NCBI GenBank assembly: GCA_018398805.1
Contig: JAGFBZ010000817.1
Coordinates: forward strand, 2,517,001-2,581,000
Source: Hirundichthys speculiger
Lineage: Eukaryota; Chordata; Actinopteri; Beloniformes; Exocoetidae
Direction of reading: 5' to 3'
DNA length: 64,000 nucleotides
Position 1 is the stretch's first letter, and each line of letters opens with the position of its first letter. The notes under the pieces are model-generated. The model worked only from the letters and a program-made list of their open reading frames with translations. It was not told the origin of the DNA and searched no databases. The translations under genes and the position numbers were made by a program. Below are positions 28,401 to 40,370 of the stretch, in pieces.

Positions 28401-30005
28401 AACACTGGCACTTTTTATAATCCTTTTGTAAACATAAAAAGTTGAAATGACCTTGGTTTATCTGTAGGAACCCTATCCACACTATTATTTCACTTGTTGG
28501 TAGAAGTGCAAGGCCAAATAATATTCTTGAATATTTGTATAATTATCAGTCAAATAAAAGATGACAGAGAAATGATTAGTTATTAATGCAAAGATTGAAC
28601 AGATCCATTCATCTTATGGAGCTTCTAATGAAAACTCCTGTGACTGATAGAGCATCAGACTTTGTAAAGGTGTGTAAAATGTACCTGCCTGCTAATTCTG
28701 ACCATAAGGAGAGAGACACCGCAGTTATGAGGGCGAGGAGATCACAATTGCAGACATTTCAGACGCTGTCTCAAATGATTTTGATGATCACTTCTTCTCC
28801 CACCTCATCACAGATCTGCTTCGCCAACTGCCAGTTACTTTTACAGAGTCATAGCTGTAGGAAAAAAAAAACCTATGTGTAGCTTCAGATCCTCACAGCT
28901 TGGGACTAATATTACCTGTAGAAAGAGCAGCTCTCTTCACCTAATCCATTTTATGTAGTGGAAGATTTGGAGCCTTTCATCCATTCGTCTCACACAAGAA
29001 TGTGTGTCTTGTTACGTTTTAGGCAACATTTTTCAATGGTTTAACGAGGCAACTGGAGTTGTTGGTCTGACTGAGCCTGTGCTGGGCTCTAAATCAAAGT
29101 CAGTGTTTAGGGTGCCATGACAGAGGTCAGGTCGTAATGGAAATGGATCAAAGTGAATCATGTGGGGTCAAACCTCATTCTTCTAGGGGTCAAACAGGGT
29201 GCTGTACAGTTGGCCTACATCATCACCAAAACAACAGAGTCTGAACAATGAGTTAATCTATAATAATGTCATGTATCCCACAGTTCAAGTTCAAAGCTTG
29301 ACCTCAGACAGCGATGCGATACCAGAGAAATTATGGATGCTATAAATGCCATGAAAGTTAGCAATCAGATGTGCAATGACCTCTGCCAATGCTCTTTGTA
29401 AATCAGACCACACATACATACCGTAATAATTCAAATGAGTCATTGTAATAGGTACAACTTGTTTACAAACTAAACAAACAGTAGATTTGCAGTTTAAATA
29501 CCTAAGCATGACTGGAGAAGAAAAACTGTAAGTCATACCCAAAAGACTGATCGCTAATACAGTTATCCGCAAATGGGCAAATTCTGTACAAAGTATTATC
29601 TCTTATTTCCTATCTTTGTATTCATGATTCAATCTACAGTCCAAATCTAAAAACAATATTACCCCTGACTGAGTAACAGAGGGTATACTGCAAGTGCAGG
29701 AGTTTCTGCAGATACATGTTGCTGAAATGATTTATGGTTGTGTTTGTACTAAAATTATATAATTCTCTCTGATATAATCACCAGAGGACAGTTCATGTAG
29801 ATGCAATGTCAGAGTTTAAACTCTGGCATTCATCTGTCAAATGGCTAAAAGCGCAAACATCCCACGCTTCAAAATTATACATTAATGACTGCATAGCTTT
29901 GCATTTTAAAGCTATTTGACTGATGGAAAATGTAAATCTCATTAATACGTTTGGCCAAATCTCTGACAGGACTACGAGTCTTCACAGCCTCAGTTCAGAT
30001 GAGGA

Positions 30006-30207
30006 CTGGTTGTCGGGGCTCTGCATGTTTTAGATATTTCTCTTCTCTAAAACATGCAGAGCCCCAACAACCAGGATTAAAGAATACTGTCGCCAACCAT
30101 TCTGAGCTTATTATTCTACAGCAAAATGATTATACACAAATGGGAAGCCTTTAGCTGTCAGTCTCCCATTTGTCATCATTCTGGCAATTTCACCAGAATG
30201 ATGACAA
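30006..30207. repeat. Cluster of three inverted repeats
   Basis: (1) Arms 30006-30033 and 30047-30074: 28 bp, one mismatch, 13-base spacer, core GGGGCTCTGCATGTTTTAG. (2) Arms 30136-30145 and 30164-30173: 10 bp perfect (ACAAATGGGA). (3) Arms 30170-30184 and 30193-30207: 15 bp perfect (TTGTCATCATTCTGG), 8-base spacer. Repeats 2 and 3 overlap at 30170-30173. They do not look like the ends of one transposon. Confidence 0.9.
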
Positions 30208-32484
30208 TTTTCACAATTTGTTGTTGTTGTTTTTTTTTAAGTTTGAGGATGTGTGCTTAGTACTGGTTAAAAAGGCAGAATTTTTAATACTCAGTCTTCA
30301 TCCTAAGTCAATTGACTCTTATCTCAAGTAAAACCACATAAACTGAACCAAGGAACTTAAACACTGATAATGTACTGCATGCAATAAAAAACTTTAAAAG
30401 CAGAGACAGAGCCAAGTAGAAGTAGAAGTAGAAGTAATTTTGGATATCTGATGGTTTACTTTATAACATTATAACCTTAAAATATTGCATCCCTTTTCTT
30501 GAAATTTGCCTCTAAATTGCTGGACATGATTCATTTAAGTCTACCATGCGTGAAGTTCTTCAGACTGGCAACACAACAAAGTAAAATTGTATCTGTAACT
30601 AAAACTGCTACACCTGGAAGACTGGACACCACAGTGTCAAGACCCATCATTTTCACTCATCGTCAGCACATTCAAGCTGCTTCCCTGGGTCACTGCTAAG
30701 GTTATACTGCAGCTAACTAATGAGGTCTGAATTTTACAGCGTGTGCCAATCCATTTGGCTTTAATGGAACTTTTTACACCAGATACCCATCAAAATCAAA
30801 AGTGAACGACAATACCAGGGATCGTGGATGGTGAAATGCCAGCAAGGCTGACCTAAGAATTGTATTGCTCAGCCACTTTTCCATGCAGAATAGAAAGGGC
30901 TATTTTTATGATAGATCTCAGAGGTAACACTATTCTGTATTTGACTGTTGAATGTACAGTATATTGACTTTATAATCCCTGAAAACTGCTTATCCAAGGT
31001 TATTGCTTTCCTCCACAGCTTTCCTCACATTATATCTGCAGAAAGTTAAACATTAGTAGGGGAAAATATTATTTTGATCCATCTTTTTTACATAAATACA
31101 TCTGAACATGGAAAGAGATCTGACTTGTAACTCTCAATTTCCACCAAATATGTATTGTACGTCATCACACAAAACACATTCTGGCTCTTAAATATCACAA
31201 AGGAGTTAATGCTGTGTTGGTCAGCCCTGTGAGACAACTCCACTGAGGCATTGGCAAAGCTCATAGAATAACTCTGGAAAAGACGCCTCCAACATCTGTT
31301 TTGGCATCCAAGCAATAGACACACATTTCAGCGCTGACAGGTGTAATAAAGGCATTATATAGTAGTGTTTCAGTTTATAAGATCCCTGCAGTAGTAACTG
31401 TGAGAAAGACAACATTGTTAAAGACACTCAAAGCGCATATGATCAAGTGGTATAAACATTATTTCTAAAGGCATTGTGTTTAACTTGCCTACCTCACGTA
31501 GGTGTACATAGGTGAACAAATACTGTACGTATTCACCCCTTTTAGTTCACTATCATTATAACTTTGTCTGGTTGTTCCAGGGCTCTGTAAAATTCACCTT
31601 AAAGCCATTAGAGAAGATGTAATATCGTGGTTAACTAATGTGACATATGTTGGATACATTTCCTAATTCACATTGTTAAGACACCACAGGGTTTGCTGTA
31701 AAACTACAAAACAGATCATGTGGGATTCACACAGAAGGTCAAGACAGGCTTTAATGGATCATCAGCAAGTTGTATTTTCCAATGTGGTATGGTGAAATAT
31801 TACTACTGCATACCAAAGTTTAAGCATTAGAGATGGTGTAGGAATAGCAGCCAAACAGAACTAAACTCTATAATTTTGTTCTTAGTGCAAAAGGGGAACT
31901 TTAGATAATGCTTCATTCAGCAGCTCCAGTAATGTTCCACTTGGATGGCATTATTAAAAGAAGAAAAACTTGAATAATTCAACTTTCACTGTGTATCATT
32001 TTAATATATCTTTACCTTTGCTGTCTGCCACCAGAGTGCTTTCCAAATAAAGGTAAAAAGGCACCAGCTAGTTGCCTGATCAGCTTGCCCCATAAACTGG
32101 ATACAAAGAACTAGACAAACCCACTGTGACCTCACGGATTTCTGAGGAGGCCTTTTGAAACCTCTTTTTGTGTTACTGCATGTTTACTAAGATGTCGCTT
32201 GCATGTTTTCAGGAACATACACTGTATAATTACAAAAATGGGCGGAATGAGAAAGCCTGAAAGACGGCTGGAACACACCTTCCTTACAAGTTAGCTATTT
32301 TAGCTGGCCTGGCTTAGCTTATGCAGCCACATGATGCTAACTAATGATGCCTTACATGTATTCTGATCAAATGGGTCCAAACATCCTACCAAATGACATG
32401 CAAAAAGAGTATACTATGCTTTGACTGGCTCAGAAACTCAGTCAGACATGAGATGTAAGTTACACAGGGTCATCAAAGTCCAGA

Positions 32485-34174
32485 GTGGAATTCCTCACTG
32501 TTTCCACCTGTGAGGACTTTTTACACTTCTTCATTGAAAAAGTGAAGTCTGTGAGAGCACTGAGCAGCTGCAGTATAGGCTCGGACCAGCCTGTTACTGC
32601 CTCATACTGTGAAAATGTGTTCGACCATTTTGATCCTGTTTCTCTTTCGTCCCTCACTGATATTGTTGCACATATGAAAACTACAAGTTGTCCTCTGGAC
32701 ATTCTCCCAACTAAATTGTTAAAAGAGGTGCTTTCCACTGTTGGGCCTTTCCTCCTGGTTTTAATGAACACTTGTCTCAGTTCAGGATGTGTCCCTGATT
32801 CTTTTAAACATGCCATAGTGAGACCACTTCTTAAAAAAGCACATCTTGATGCCAGTGTTCTGTCCAATTTTAGACCTGTTTCTAATTTGCCTTTTATTTC
32901 AAAGGTCATTGAGAGAATTGTTTTTAACACAACTGCAATCATTTTTAGAAAATAACTGTGTTCTTGAAAAATTTCAGTCTGGGTTCAGGACCAGGCACAG
33001 CACTGAGTCTGCACTGTTGAAAGTGCATAATGACATTGCCCTTTCTGTTGATGCCAAATGTCCTGTTGTTTTAGTTTTGTTAGACCTGACAGCAGCATTC
33101 GATACAGTGGATCATTCAATCCTCTTGTCTCGCCTTAATCAGTGTGCTGGTATTCGTGGTACATCGCTGAAATGGTTTAAATCGTACCTGACAAACAGAA
33201 GTTTTTCTGTAATGATTGGCGACTTGTCCTCCTCTGCTGCTCCTTTGATCTGTGGTGTGCCCCAAGGCTCCATACTGGGCCCTTTATTGTTTTCACTTTA
33301 CATGTTGCCTCTGGGCTCTATCATAGCCAGGCACAACCTAGCCTTTCACTGCTATGCAGATGATCTTCAAATTTATCTTCCTGTGCTCCCAAATAAAAGT
33401 GGTGCTCTTCAAACTCTCTCTGACTGCATTGCAGATATTAAAATGTGGTTGGGGCAAAATTTTCTGCACCTAAATGACGATAAGACAGAGTATGTTTTCT
33501 TTGGCGATTCAGCACACTCTGGTGATCTATCTTGTAAAGTGAAAGCTTCTGTGAGGAATCTTGGAGTTATTTTTGATGGCAGCTTAAAATTTGACAAGCA
33601 AATTGACAGCGTGGTCAGGGCCAGTTTTTATCAGTTACGGATTTTAACAAAAGTAAAGCAATTTCTAAATCGTGCAGACTTGGAAAAGACCATTCATGCC
33701 TTTATAAGTTCTAGAATTGATTACTGTAATGCTTTGTATGTTGGTGTCTCCAAGTCGTCACTTAGCCGTCTTCAGCTTGTTCAGAACGCCGCTGCACGCT
33801 TTTTAACTAATACCCGACGTCAGGAACACATAACTCCAGTTTTATTTGCTCTTCACTGGCTTCCTGTTTCTTTTAGAATTGATTTTAAAATGTTAATCTT
33901 TGTTTTTAAAGCCCTCAATGGGCTTGCCCCTCTCTATTTATGTGAACAAGTGCGTGTTCAGAACTCCACTAGAGGTCTACGGTCCTCAAACCAGCTCTTT
34001 CTGGAAGTCCCCAGAACCAGGACTAAACTCTGGGGTGATCGGGCCTTCTCAGTTGCTGGACCCAGACTCTGGAATAAGCTGCCCCCAGAAATGCGCACTA
34101 TCACTGACTTTGGGGTTTTTAAATCCAGACTTAAAACCTATTTATTTAGACTGGCTTTTAATACACAGTATTGA
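32485..34174 (+). pseudogene. L2 ORF2 fragment: reverse transcriptase with one frameshift
   Basis: The first frame (32485-32930) covers the region before the RT fingers (CPLDILPTKLLKE, SNFRPVSNLPFISKVIERIVF). A one-base shift at about 32926-32932 moves to the second frame, which is open to 34174. That frame carries FQSGFRTRHSTESALLKV, LLDLTAAFDTVDHSILL, GVPQGSILGPLLF and the catalytic YADD (about 33353-33364, residues 170-173 of that frame). After these come the thumb and C-terminal region ending LKTYLFRLAFN. Apart from the shift it is stop-free, so insertion was fairly recent. Translation to a working enzyme is not expected, since the N-terminal endonuclease is gone. Confidence 0.85.
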
Positions 34175-34316
34175 TGTGAGATATTTTTAATTTAATTTTA
34201 ATTATATTGTTATGTTGATTTTAAAGTGTTTTGTTTTAATGTTTTAATGTTTTAATGCGGATTTTAATGGAAAGCACTTTGGTCACCTTGTGTGTTGAAA
34301 AGGGCTCTACAAATAA

Positions 34317-34342
34317 ACATTGATTGATTGATTGATTGATTA
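34317..34342 (+). repeat. (TTGA)n tail of the L2 LINE
   Basis: Tandem TTGA/TGAT units directly after the AATAAA-like end of the LINE; the 3' tail repeat used in priming by this group. Confidence 0.85.
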
Positions 34343-34656
34343 CTTACCAAATACTTGCTATGCTCTTCATGAAATTAGCGCAATTTTCTAACTTCTACAA
34401 CAAAAGACATATTTTGAGTTTCTCTACATCTACCAAAGAATATAAATGCAAGAAACAAATCACCAGGAAACAAAGTGTCTCTGAACTCAGTTCATGTTGG
34501 CTAAATGTTTGTTTCTTTTTCATGGTCAGTCATCACAGATCAATAATACTGTGTGGATTACTGATACAGAAGGAGAAGGTATTTTCAATTTGCCCTGAAT
34601 GCTCATCAGCCTGAATGAAAAGTTTTTGTTGTTTTTTCCTCAAACACTTGCTGTTA

Positions 34657-34684
34657 CATTGTGTGTGTGGGCTCACACACAATG
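34657..34684. repeat. 11-bp perfect inverted repeat
   Basis: CATTGTGTGTG and its exact complement CACACACAATG with a 6-base spacer. Built largely of GT/CA alternation, so possibly just a microsatellite-derived palindrome. Confidence 0.85.
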
Positions 34685-36215
34685 AGTCTACAGCTTAAAA
34701 GTCCCTAACAGAGGAGGCTGGAACAATTTAAATCCATCATGTGTCCCTTCAGAGGAGGCTGACGCACCTTCTGTTGACACCTTTCTTTAGCTCTTTATAA
34801 TCTCCTGCACCTCATCCTTTAGTTCAGTGAAAAAACAGCCAAGTAATGTTACATTACAGTCTACATTACATTATTCATAAATCAAACAGCACTTATTTAA
34901 ATGGTATTTCACTTCTTTTAAACTCAGCCTGCTTTATAATCTGCACAGATTTTTGTTTTAATATAGATATGTGAAACTACATTTCTGTGTATGCACTACA
35001 TGAGGTAAAATTGCATAAGGCCCAAGTGTATGCATTATTATGAGGGACAGCTGTATTGAAATGTTAATGACTGTTAATTATTAGGCCCTGATCTGCCTAA
35101 TCTCCTTTTATTAGTTATGTTATGTTATTTTAAAGATAATGCTTTTTGTGTTGTTAATTGTGCTAACAGACCACCAATCAGCTCTGAGCTGGAATCGAAG
35201 AGCCTGTGGCCTTTGGCTGGGAGCGAAGCTTAGCTAAGCAGCTGGAAGCAGCTAGCCTTGGCTTCCTGGGTGAAGGCTGCTTGCGACAGCTAAACAAAGG
35301 AGGTCTGGCCCAGCAGACTCCAGCTGCTGCCTTCCTTGGACCATTCCAGGACCCTTCCAGGTTGACCGACATTAACAATAAGCTGATCGCGCTTCACCAC
35401 AGTGACTGCTAGGCCGCCATGCAACCTTGTGTCCTTGGATGCTCAGTTTAAATCATTGTGAATGTCAGGTAGCATTAGTTAGCATTATAAGTCAGTGTGA
35501 GCTAAGCCAAGCTAAGGTAGCTAACTTGTAAGTACCTACTACTGAGGTGGGTGTTTTCCAGCTCACTTCCTGGCCTTCTTCTGCCCTCTTGCCCATGTTT
35601 TGATGAACCAGGCTTGTGCAGACTCAACAACATTTTGGTTCTTGGAAAATACTAAAATTTATTCAAATTTATTGCATAAGGCTTCCAATGAAGATATAAT
35701 CAGAGAGGGTGTCATGAGCAAGTCAGCATCAGAAATATTTGAATGTTCTGCAAAATTAGAAATAAATTGAATGTTCTGCAACCAGCAGCTGTCTTGTGCT
35801 CGCACTTGAAGCACTGATGTTATAAACCTGTATGGAGGAAACTGGGTTCCATTACATATTTTAATACCATTGTGTGAATTAAGTCAATCATAAGAATGCA
35901 TGAATGTAAATTTAATCAATGTATATTGACATATAAACACCTGATAAGTACAGAGGTTATGTTTCAATCAATTAAATGGTTCTCAATTTTGACTGTTTTA
36001 TTTTTTATTTTTTTTCAAATTCAGTATAAACAATTAGGTCTTAATTTTAAAAGCAAACATTTCTTGAGTTTTAGTCTCTTTTATTATTTTATTACCATTA
36101 GCTAAAGGATTTTCTCAGGCATATACAAAGGAGACCAAGATGGAAAACAACTAAAGAGAATGTAAAATTGTCCCATTTAACATTCCTACTCTAAACTATC
36201 AAGTGGATAAAACTG

Positions 36216-36236
36216 AAAAAAAAAAAAAAAAAAAAA
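36216..36236. repeat. Poly(A) tract
   Basis: Run of 21 A residues. No retrocopy was recognised immediately upstream. Confidence 0.9.
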
Positions 36237-38641
36237 GACAGCACCCTAGGTCATCTCTGGGGACTTTTAGGGCATCTGCATCTTATTTTCTAGATCTTGA
36301 CAAGACATCTAGAGTAGCCAACAGATCCTCAACGTCAAGCAGGAATCCACTAATGGCCTTCCAAATGATACTTAATCTCTATTAGCAAGAGTCATTAACT
36401 TGTGTCACCGACCCTGTTGAACAAGCAGATTCAAGCCAGAAGGATAATGTGTTTTTTTTTTTTTTCTTAAATTTAGACATCATATGTAGCTTTGCACCAC
36501 AGAGTGATCCTGGAAATTCATAAACTAAGCCTAACTATCTTCATGCTACACTTGCAGTCATTTTCTGCTATGCAACATAATTTATCACCCATGAGTGCTC
36601 AGCTGTCAAAGAAAGTACACAACCCATATTTATTATGAAAACAGACACACACTGTAATGGAGACAGACTGACTTACTCTGCTGAAGACTGCATCATCTTG
36701 CAGGCAAACAAACAACAAATGTAAGCATGCCCACTAATCTGCTTATTAATGTGAATTTGTTTCTTCCTCTGCTCTGCCTCATCTGAACATCAGTGAATCA
36801 ACGGTGTTTTGACACTAAAAGGCACTCGGCCTCAGAACCTGATGGAGGACTGTTCAGCCTCCACTGGTGGAGTCAGGCAAGACGAGCAAAGGCTGGTGCT
36901 TCCACACAGAAAAGTCTTTATAACTGAGAGCTGGTGATTAAAGACCTAATCTGCTGCTTTGGTGGTCCGGAGACACACACGTGCACGCAAACACACACAC
37001 ACACACACTTATACGTGCATGTGTTATGGCGTCAGTAATCCACTAACAGGATTTTCTAAAGTGAAGCATAAAAAGTAAAAATAGAAATAGAAGTATTTTA
37101 CCCTCTAAATACACCAGGCTGAAATGGGAGATGCAAGTCCTCCAAGATCAAATGAAACACAACTGGTTGAGTCAGACTCAGCGTGAAGCAAACTTCAAGG
37201 TGGTCAGTGGTTCATACTGAGAGGCTGAGTCAGTGGAAAGACGAAACTTAATTGATATTTACTTTACTGAAGTTAAACAGCTTAAACAGTTTTCAACTCA
37301 GATGCTGGTATCTAACACTGTAAAACCTTACAGCTATCAAAGGGGTAAAGTAAAATGAGGTTTACAAAAAAACATTTTGGAATTAAACTTCTGTTGGGGA
37401 CCAGAGAGACATAAACTGAAGCTCTTTTGAAATTTCTCACTCAGTGAAACGTAGGTATGTGTAGGATTGTAGGACTGTATTGTGACATCACAGCTCCATA
37501 TCAGAGTAGAATTATCCCCTTCTTGGGGATGGTGTCAACTTAAAAAAAAAGAAGAAAAGAAAAAACTTGTACCATTTTTATGTCAATATTCTGGCTAGGC
37601 TATGACAAGAGCCAAGACCCCTGCAATGACTGCAACTACTAAGAAAATGTAAGTATATTGTAAATGCAGATTCAAGCATATCGTGATCCTGCTGATCCTG
37701 TTGTAGAGAAATGACTTGGCCAAAAGGTGATATTTGTTGAGGATAATCGGTTTTATCCTTGTTATATCCTGCTAATTGAGCCACTGGCGTACGTTTCCTG
37801 GAAGCTCTGGGCAGCAGTACCTGGCCCACTAAGCTCTGAGACAGAGGGGGTATATAAAACGGTTTCTCTTGCCAGCGCAGTGTGAGAAGAAGGAAAACAT
37901 TTTCCATTTAGTTCTGCAGGGTTAGGGTAGCAGTAAGCTGTTTGGTAACAAATTTAAGTGGATGGAAGTATTTGGGTTGCCAAATATCTGAAATGTTCCC
38001 GTGGAAAGCATTTATATTAAAACTTCTTGGACATAATTTGGAAAACTGTGGTTTCACGGCTAATCAAAAACACCACAGGAGATGACATAAATGAAGTCAT
38101 CATATGCTTGTAATCGCTTTAAACTGAAAGCATCTTTCTGATGCAGCTCATACTTTCTGTCTTTGGGCTTTCACTTCCATTCTCAAAATTCATGTTTTTA
38201 TTTTTGATTTTGTTTATTTAACATTTTGCCAAATTTGGCCACAAGCTTTACTTAAAATCTTGCTGGTTACAAAGTATAGTTCATGAATGCAAGATGGTGA
38301 AAAGGTTAGTGGGTTATATTCACTCTCTTTAGGTCTTAGGAAAAGGTAATTATAGTCGTAATAGCAGTAAGTGAGAGTAAAAGCCACAACTGTTGGTTGT
38401 CTAGGGTGGTCTTTCTCCTACCAGTCTTATTAGAGTGAAAACAAACCCAGCAGCTGAAACCACCTGAATAAGGTCAAAGACAAGGAGGAGGGTCCAAGAA
38501 AAACAGAGCACAGCCCTGAATGCAGCACTGAGAATGACAACACTATCAACTGTCTATTAGTACCTGCTCAGGTTTGTGCAGACAGATAAAGACTTGGACC
38601 TGATGAACCTATTTGAGAGAAAACAGATACCAGAAGACAAG

Positions 38642-38643
<2 letters not shown>

Positions 38644-38672
<29 letters not shown>
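38644..38672. repeat. (GT)n microsatellite
   Basis: About 14 GT units followed by a GA-rich stretch (AGAGAGAGCGCGAGAGAG). Confidence 0.95.
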
Positions 38673-39318
38673 CAAAGAGAGAGCGCGAGAGAGAAAGCGT
38701 GTTTACAGAGTGAAAGGGAGGAAACCAGTGAAAGTTTGTGAGAGAGGAATGAAGCCAGATCCACTCGAGATGAACCCTGCACTGAACCTGAACAGGTTTT
38801 AGCGGTTTGTGTTCAGCTGAGGTCAGTCCAGCTTTCAAATTTAGTTTACATTTTATAACATCAAAGTAACCAGCTCTAACATAATATAAGCATGCTATAA
38901 CAGTCCTTCAGCTTCTAGTTTTGCTTCGAGTTTGTCACGATTTCCATTCAACTATATTCTTATTGCTATATCAGCTTTCGCACCTCCATAAATAATAAAA
39001 ACATGTTTGAGATATTTCTACTTGTTTCTGGCAACATCCTTTGGTATTTTTCTTCCAGTTGGATCAGGACAACAGTGGAATAACGATGCCACACAGCCAG
39101 CTGTACAGGTGTGACAGCAAAACCAATAAAACAAGCAAATAAAACACTTAATAAGTGGGTGGTGGAAGAACGACCGGGCTGAAAAAAAAAGGAAAAAAGC
39201 ATCATCCACTCTCTTTTGGGTCCATTTGCAGCAGAAAGCAGGTTGTAATGCCAACTGGACTTGGAAATGTACCATTTAATAATTCAATAGGGAGAATAAA
39301 GTTGTGAATATGACTCAC

Positions 39319-39468
39319 CTCGGTCTTCTAAATATGAGGCCATACTGCTGGCAGGCCAGGCCCACTGTAGGGGTGTAAATGATGGGCATGAACCTCTCAA
39401 CGTCTGAGGTTATCAACCGGTAGAATAACTTCTCATTGCGGTCCTGGAGCGCCATCAGGAACACATAT
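39319..39468 (-). CDS. me3: Malic enzyme exon with catalytic tyrosine (YTPTVG)
   Basis: 150-bp exon. One base completes the split Arg codon from the previous exon, then 49 codons ([18 protein letters not shown]... to ...FRRP), then two bases of another Arg codon. Borders are TTGTAG before 39468 and GTGAGT after 39319. It carries [11 protein letters not shown], then the signature [17 protein letters not shown], whose Tyr is the conserved catalytic acid/base tyrosine (Tyr112 in human ME2 numbering). SDVERFMP and [10 protein letters not shown] are closer to ME3 than to ME1 (SDIEKFMP, QYSLVFRKPR). No stop or frameshift interrupts it. The following intron is the longest in the window, 20.6 kb. Confidence 0.92.
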
Positions 39469-39879
39469 CTACAAGTGTAAGAACACAGCATTTCTTCGTT
39501 AGCATCTTACAGAAACTGAAGATGATACCTCCTAAACTAAAGAGCTTTTTGGATGTTTGTCATTCTGAGCACCAAGAAGGCTGAAGAACGTGGAAAAATA
39601 CCTTCAGTATAAGAGTATTACCATACAGGGACAATATTTTATGGATACGATAATAATTAGTGCATGCAAGCCAAAAAAATTAAAAAAAATAAATGGGAGC
39701 TGAAGAAGAGTTTGCTTTAATTTATGCCATGTATTGTTTGCCTTTTTACCAACTGACTAAAAATTACACTGGATAAAAAAGATCAACACAAGCTCTTTGT
39801 TCTGAAGCTGGAGTGGGACCTGAGGGTTTGATTATGACCCAGGTTAAGCAGTGCCCTCTAGAAAGTTGTTAAGATTTTG

Positions 39880-40370
39880 GATTTTGCTTTTATATTTTTA
39901 GGGCTTTCTTCTTTGTTCTCCTGGTTTGGTCTGCTTTTTTTCTGTTCCTTGTGCTCTTTTGTGTTGCTGTTTACTTTTTGATTTACTTTGAAAGCCCGTC
40001 TTTCCCTTGTTGTGTTCTGTTTTACTTCCCTTTATTCATTTCCCTGATTGTTTGCACCTGCATCTCATTTGCTCCTTAGTTTATTTAAGTCTTGTCTTTT
40101 TCACTCTTGCTTGCTGGCCTTGTCTGTTCTGTTCTGTTCCAGTCCTGCCATGTCCCATTATTCATCCTACTGGGTCTTAGTTTCTGTTCTTTTCAGTCAT
40201 GTCCTGTTCTCATCCTGTTCCTCTCGGCTCCTTCAGTTTTATTTATTGTTCTTATTTGCTTCTGGTTTTTGACCCTTAGTCTCCTTGTTTGCTTAGTTTA
40301 TGTTTTTGGACTCTCCTGCCATGGCAGTGTTTAAGGCTTCTGTTGGATGTGTCCGGTCCCAACACTCAAC
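39880..40370 (+). repeat. CT-rich LTR-like repeat, copy 2
   Basis: Homologous to 27950-28400 by eye, at roughly 80 percent in the best 200 bp. Shared blocks include CTTTTGTGTTGCTGTTTAC, TTGTGTTCTGTTTTAC, CCCTGATTGTTTGCACC and TTTATTTAAGTCTTGTC. It is in the same orientation as the other copies. It probably ends near GTCCGGTCCCAACACTCAAC. It has no coding content; the two overlapping open frames here are by-products of the T/C bias. Confidence 0.4.

Larger units (their letters stand above)
32462..34342 (+). mobile_element. L2-type (CR1/L2 group) LINE, 5'-truncated
   Basis: Contains the reverse transcriptase and C-terminal part of ORF2 but no endonuclease domain, the usual result of incomplete target-primed reverse transcription. 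The 3' untranslated region ends GGAAAGCACTTTGGTCACC ... GGGCTCTACAAATAAA and then (TTGA)n at 34317-34342, a tail style characteristic of fish L2 elements. The left limit is where the protein match fades (about 32462). It is the best preserved coding sequence in the window apart from the host exons. Confidence 0.85.
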
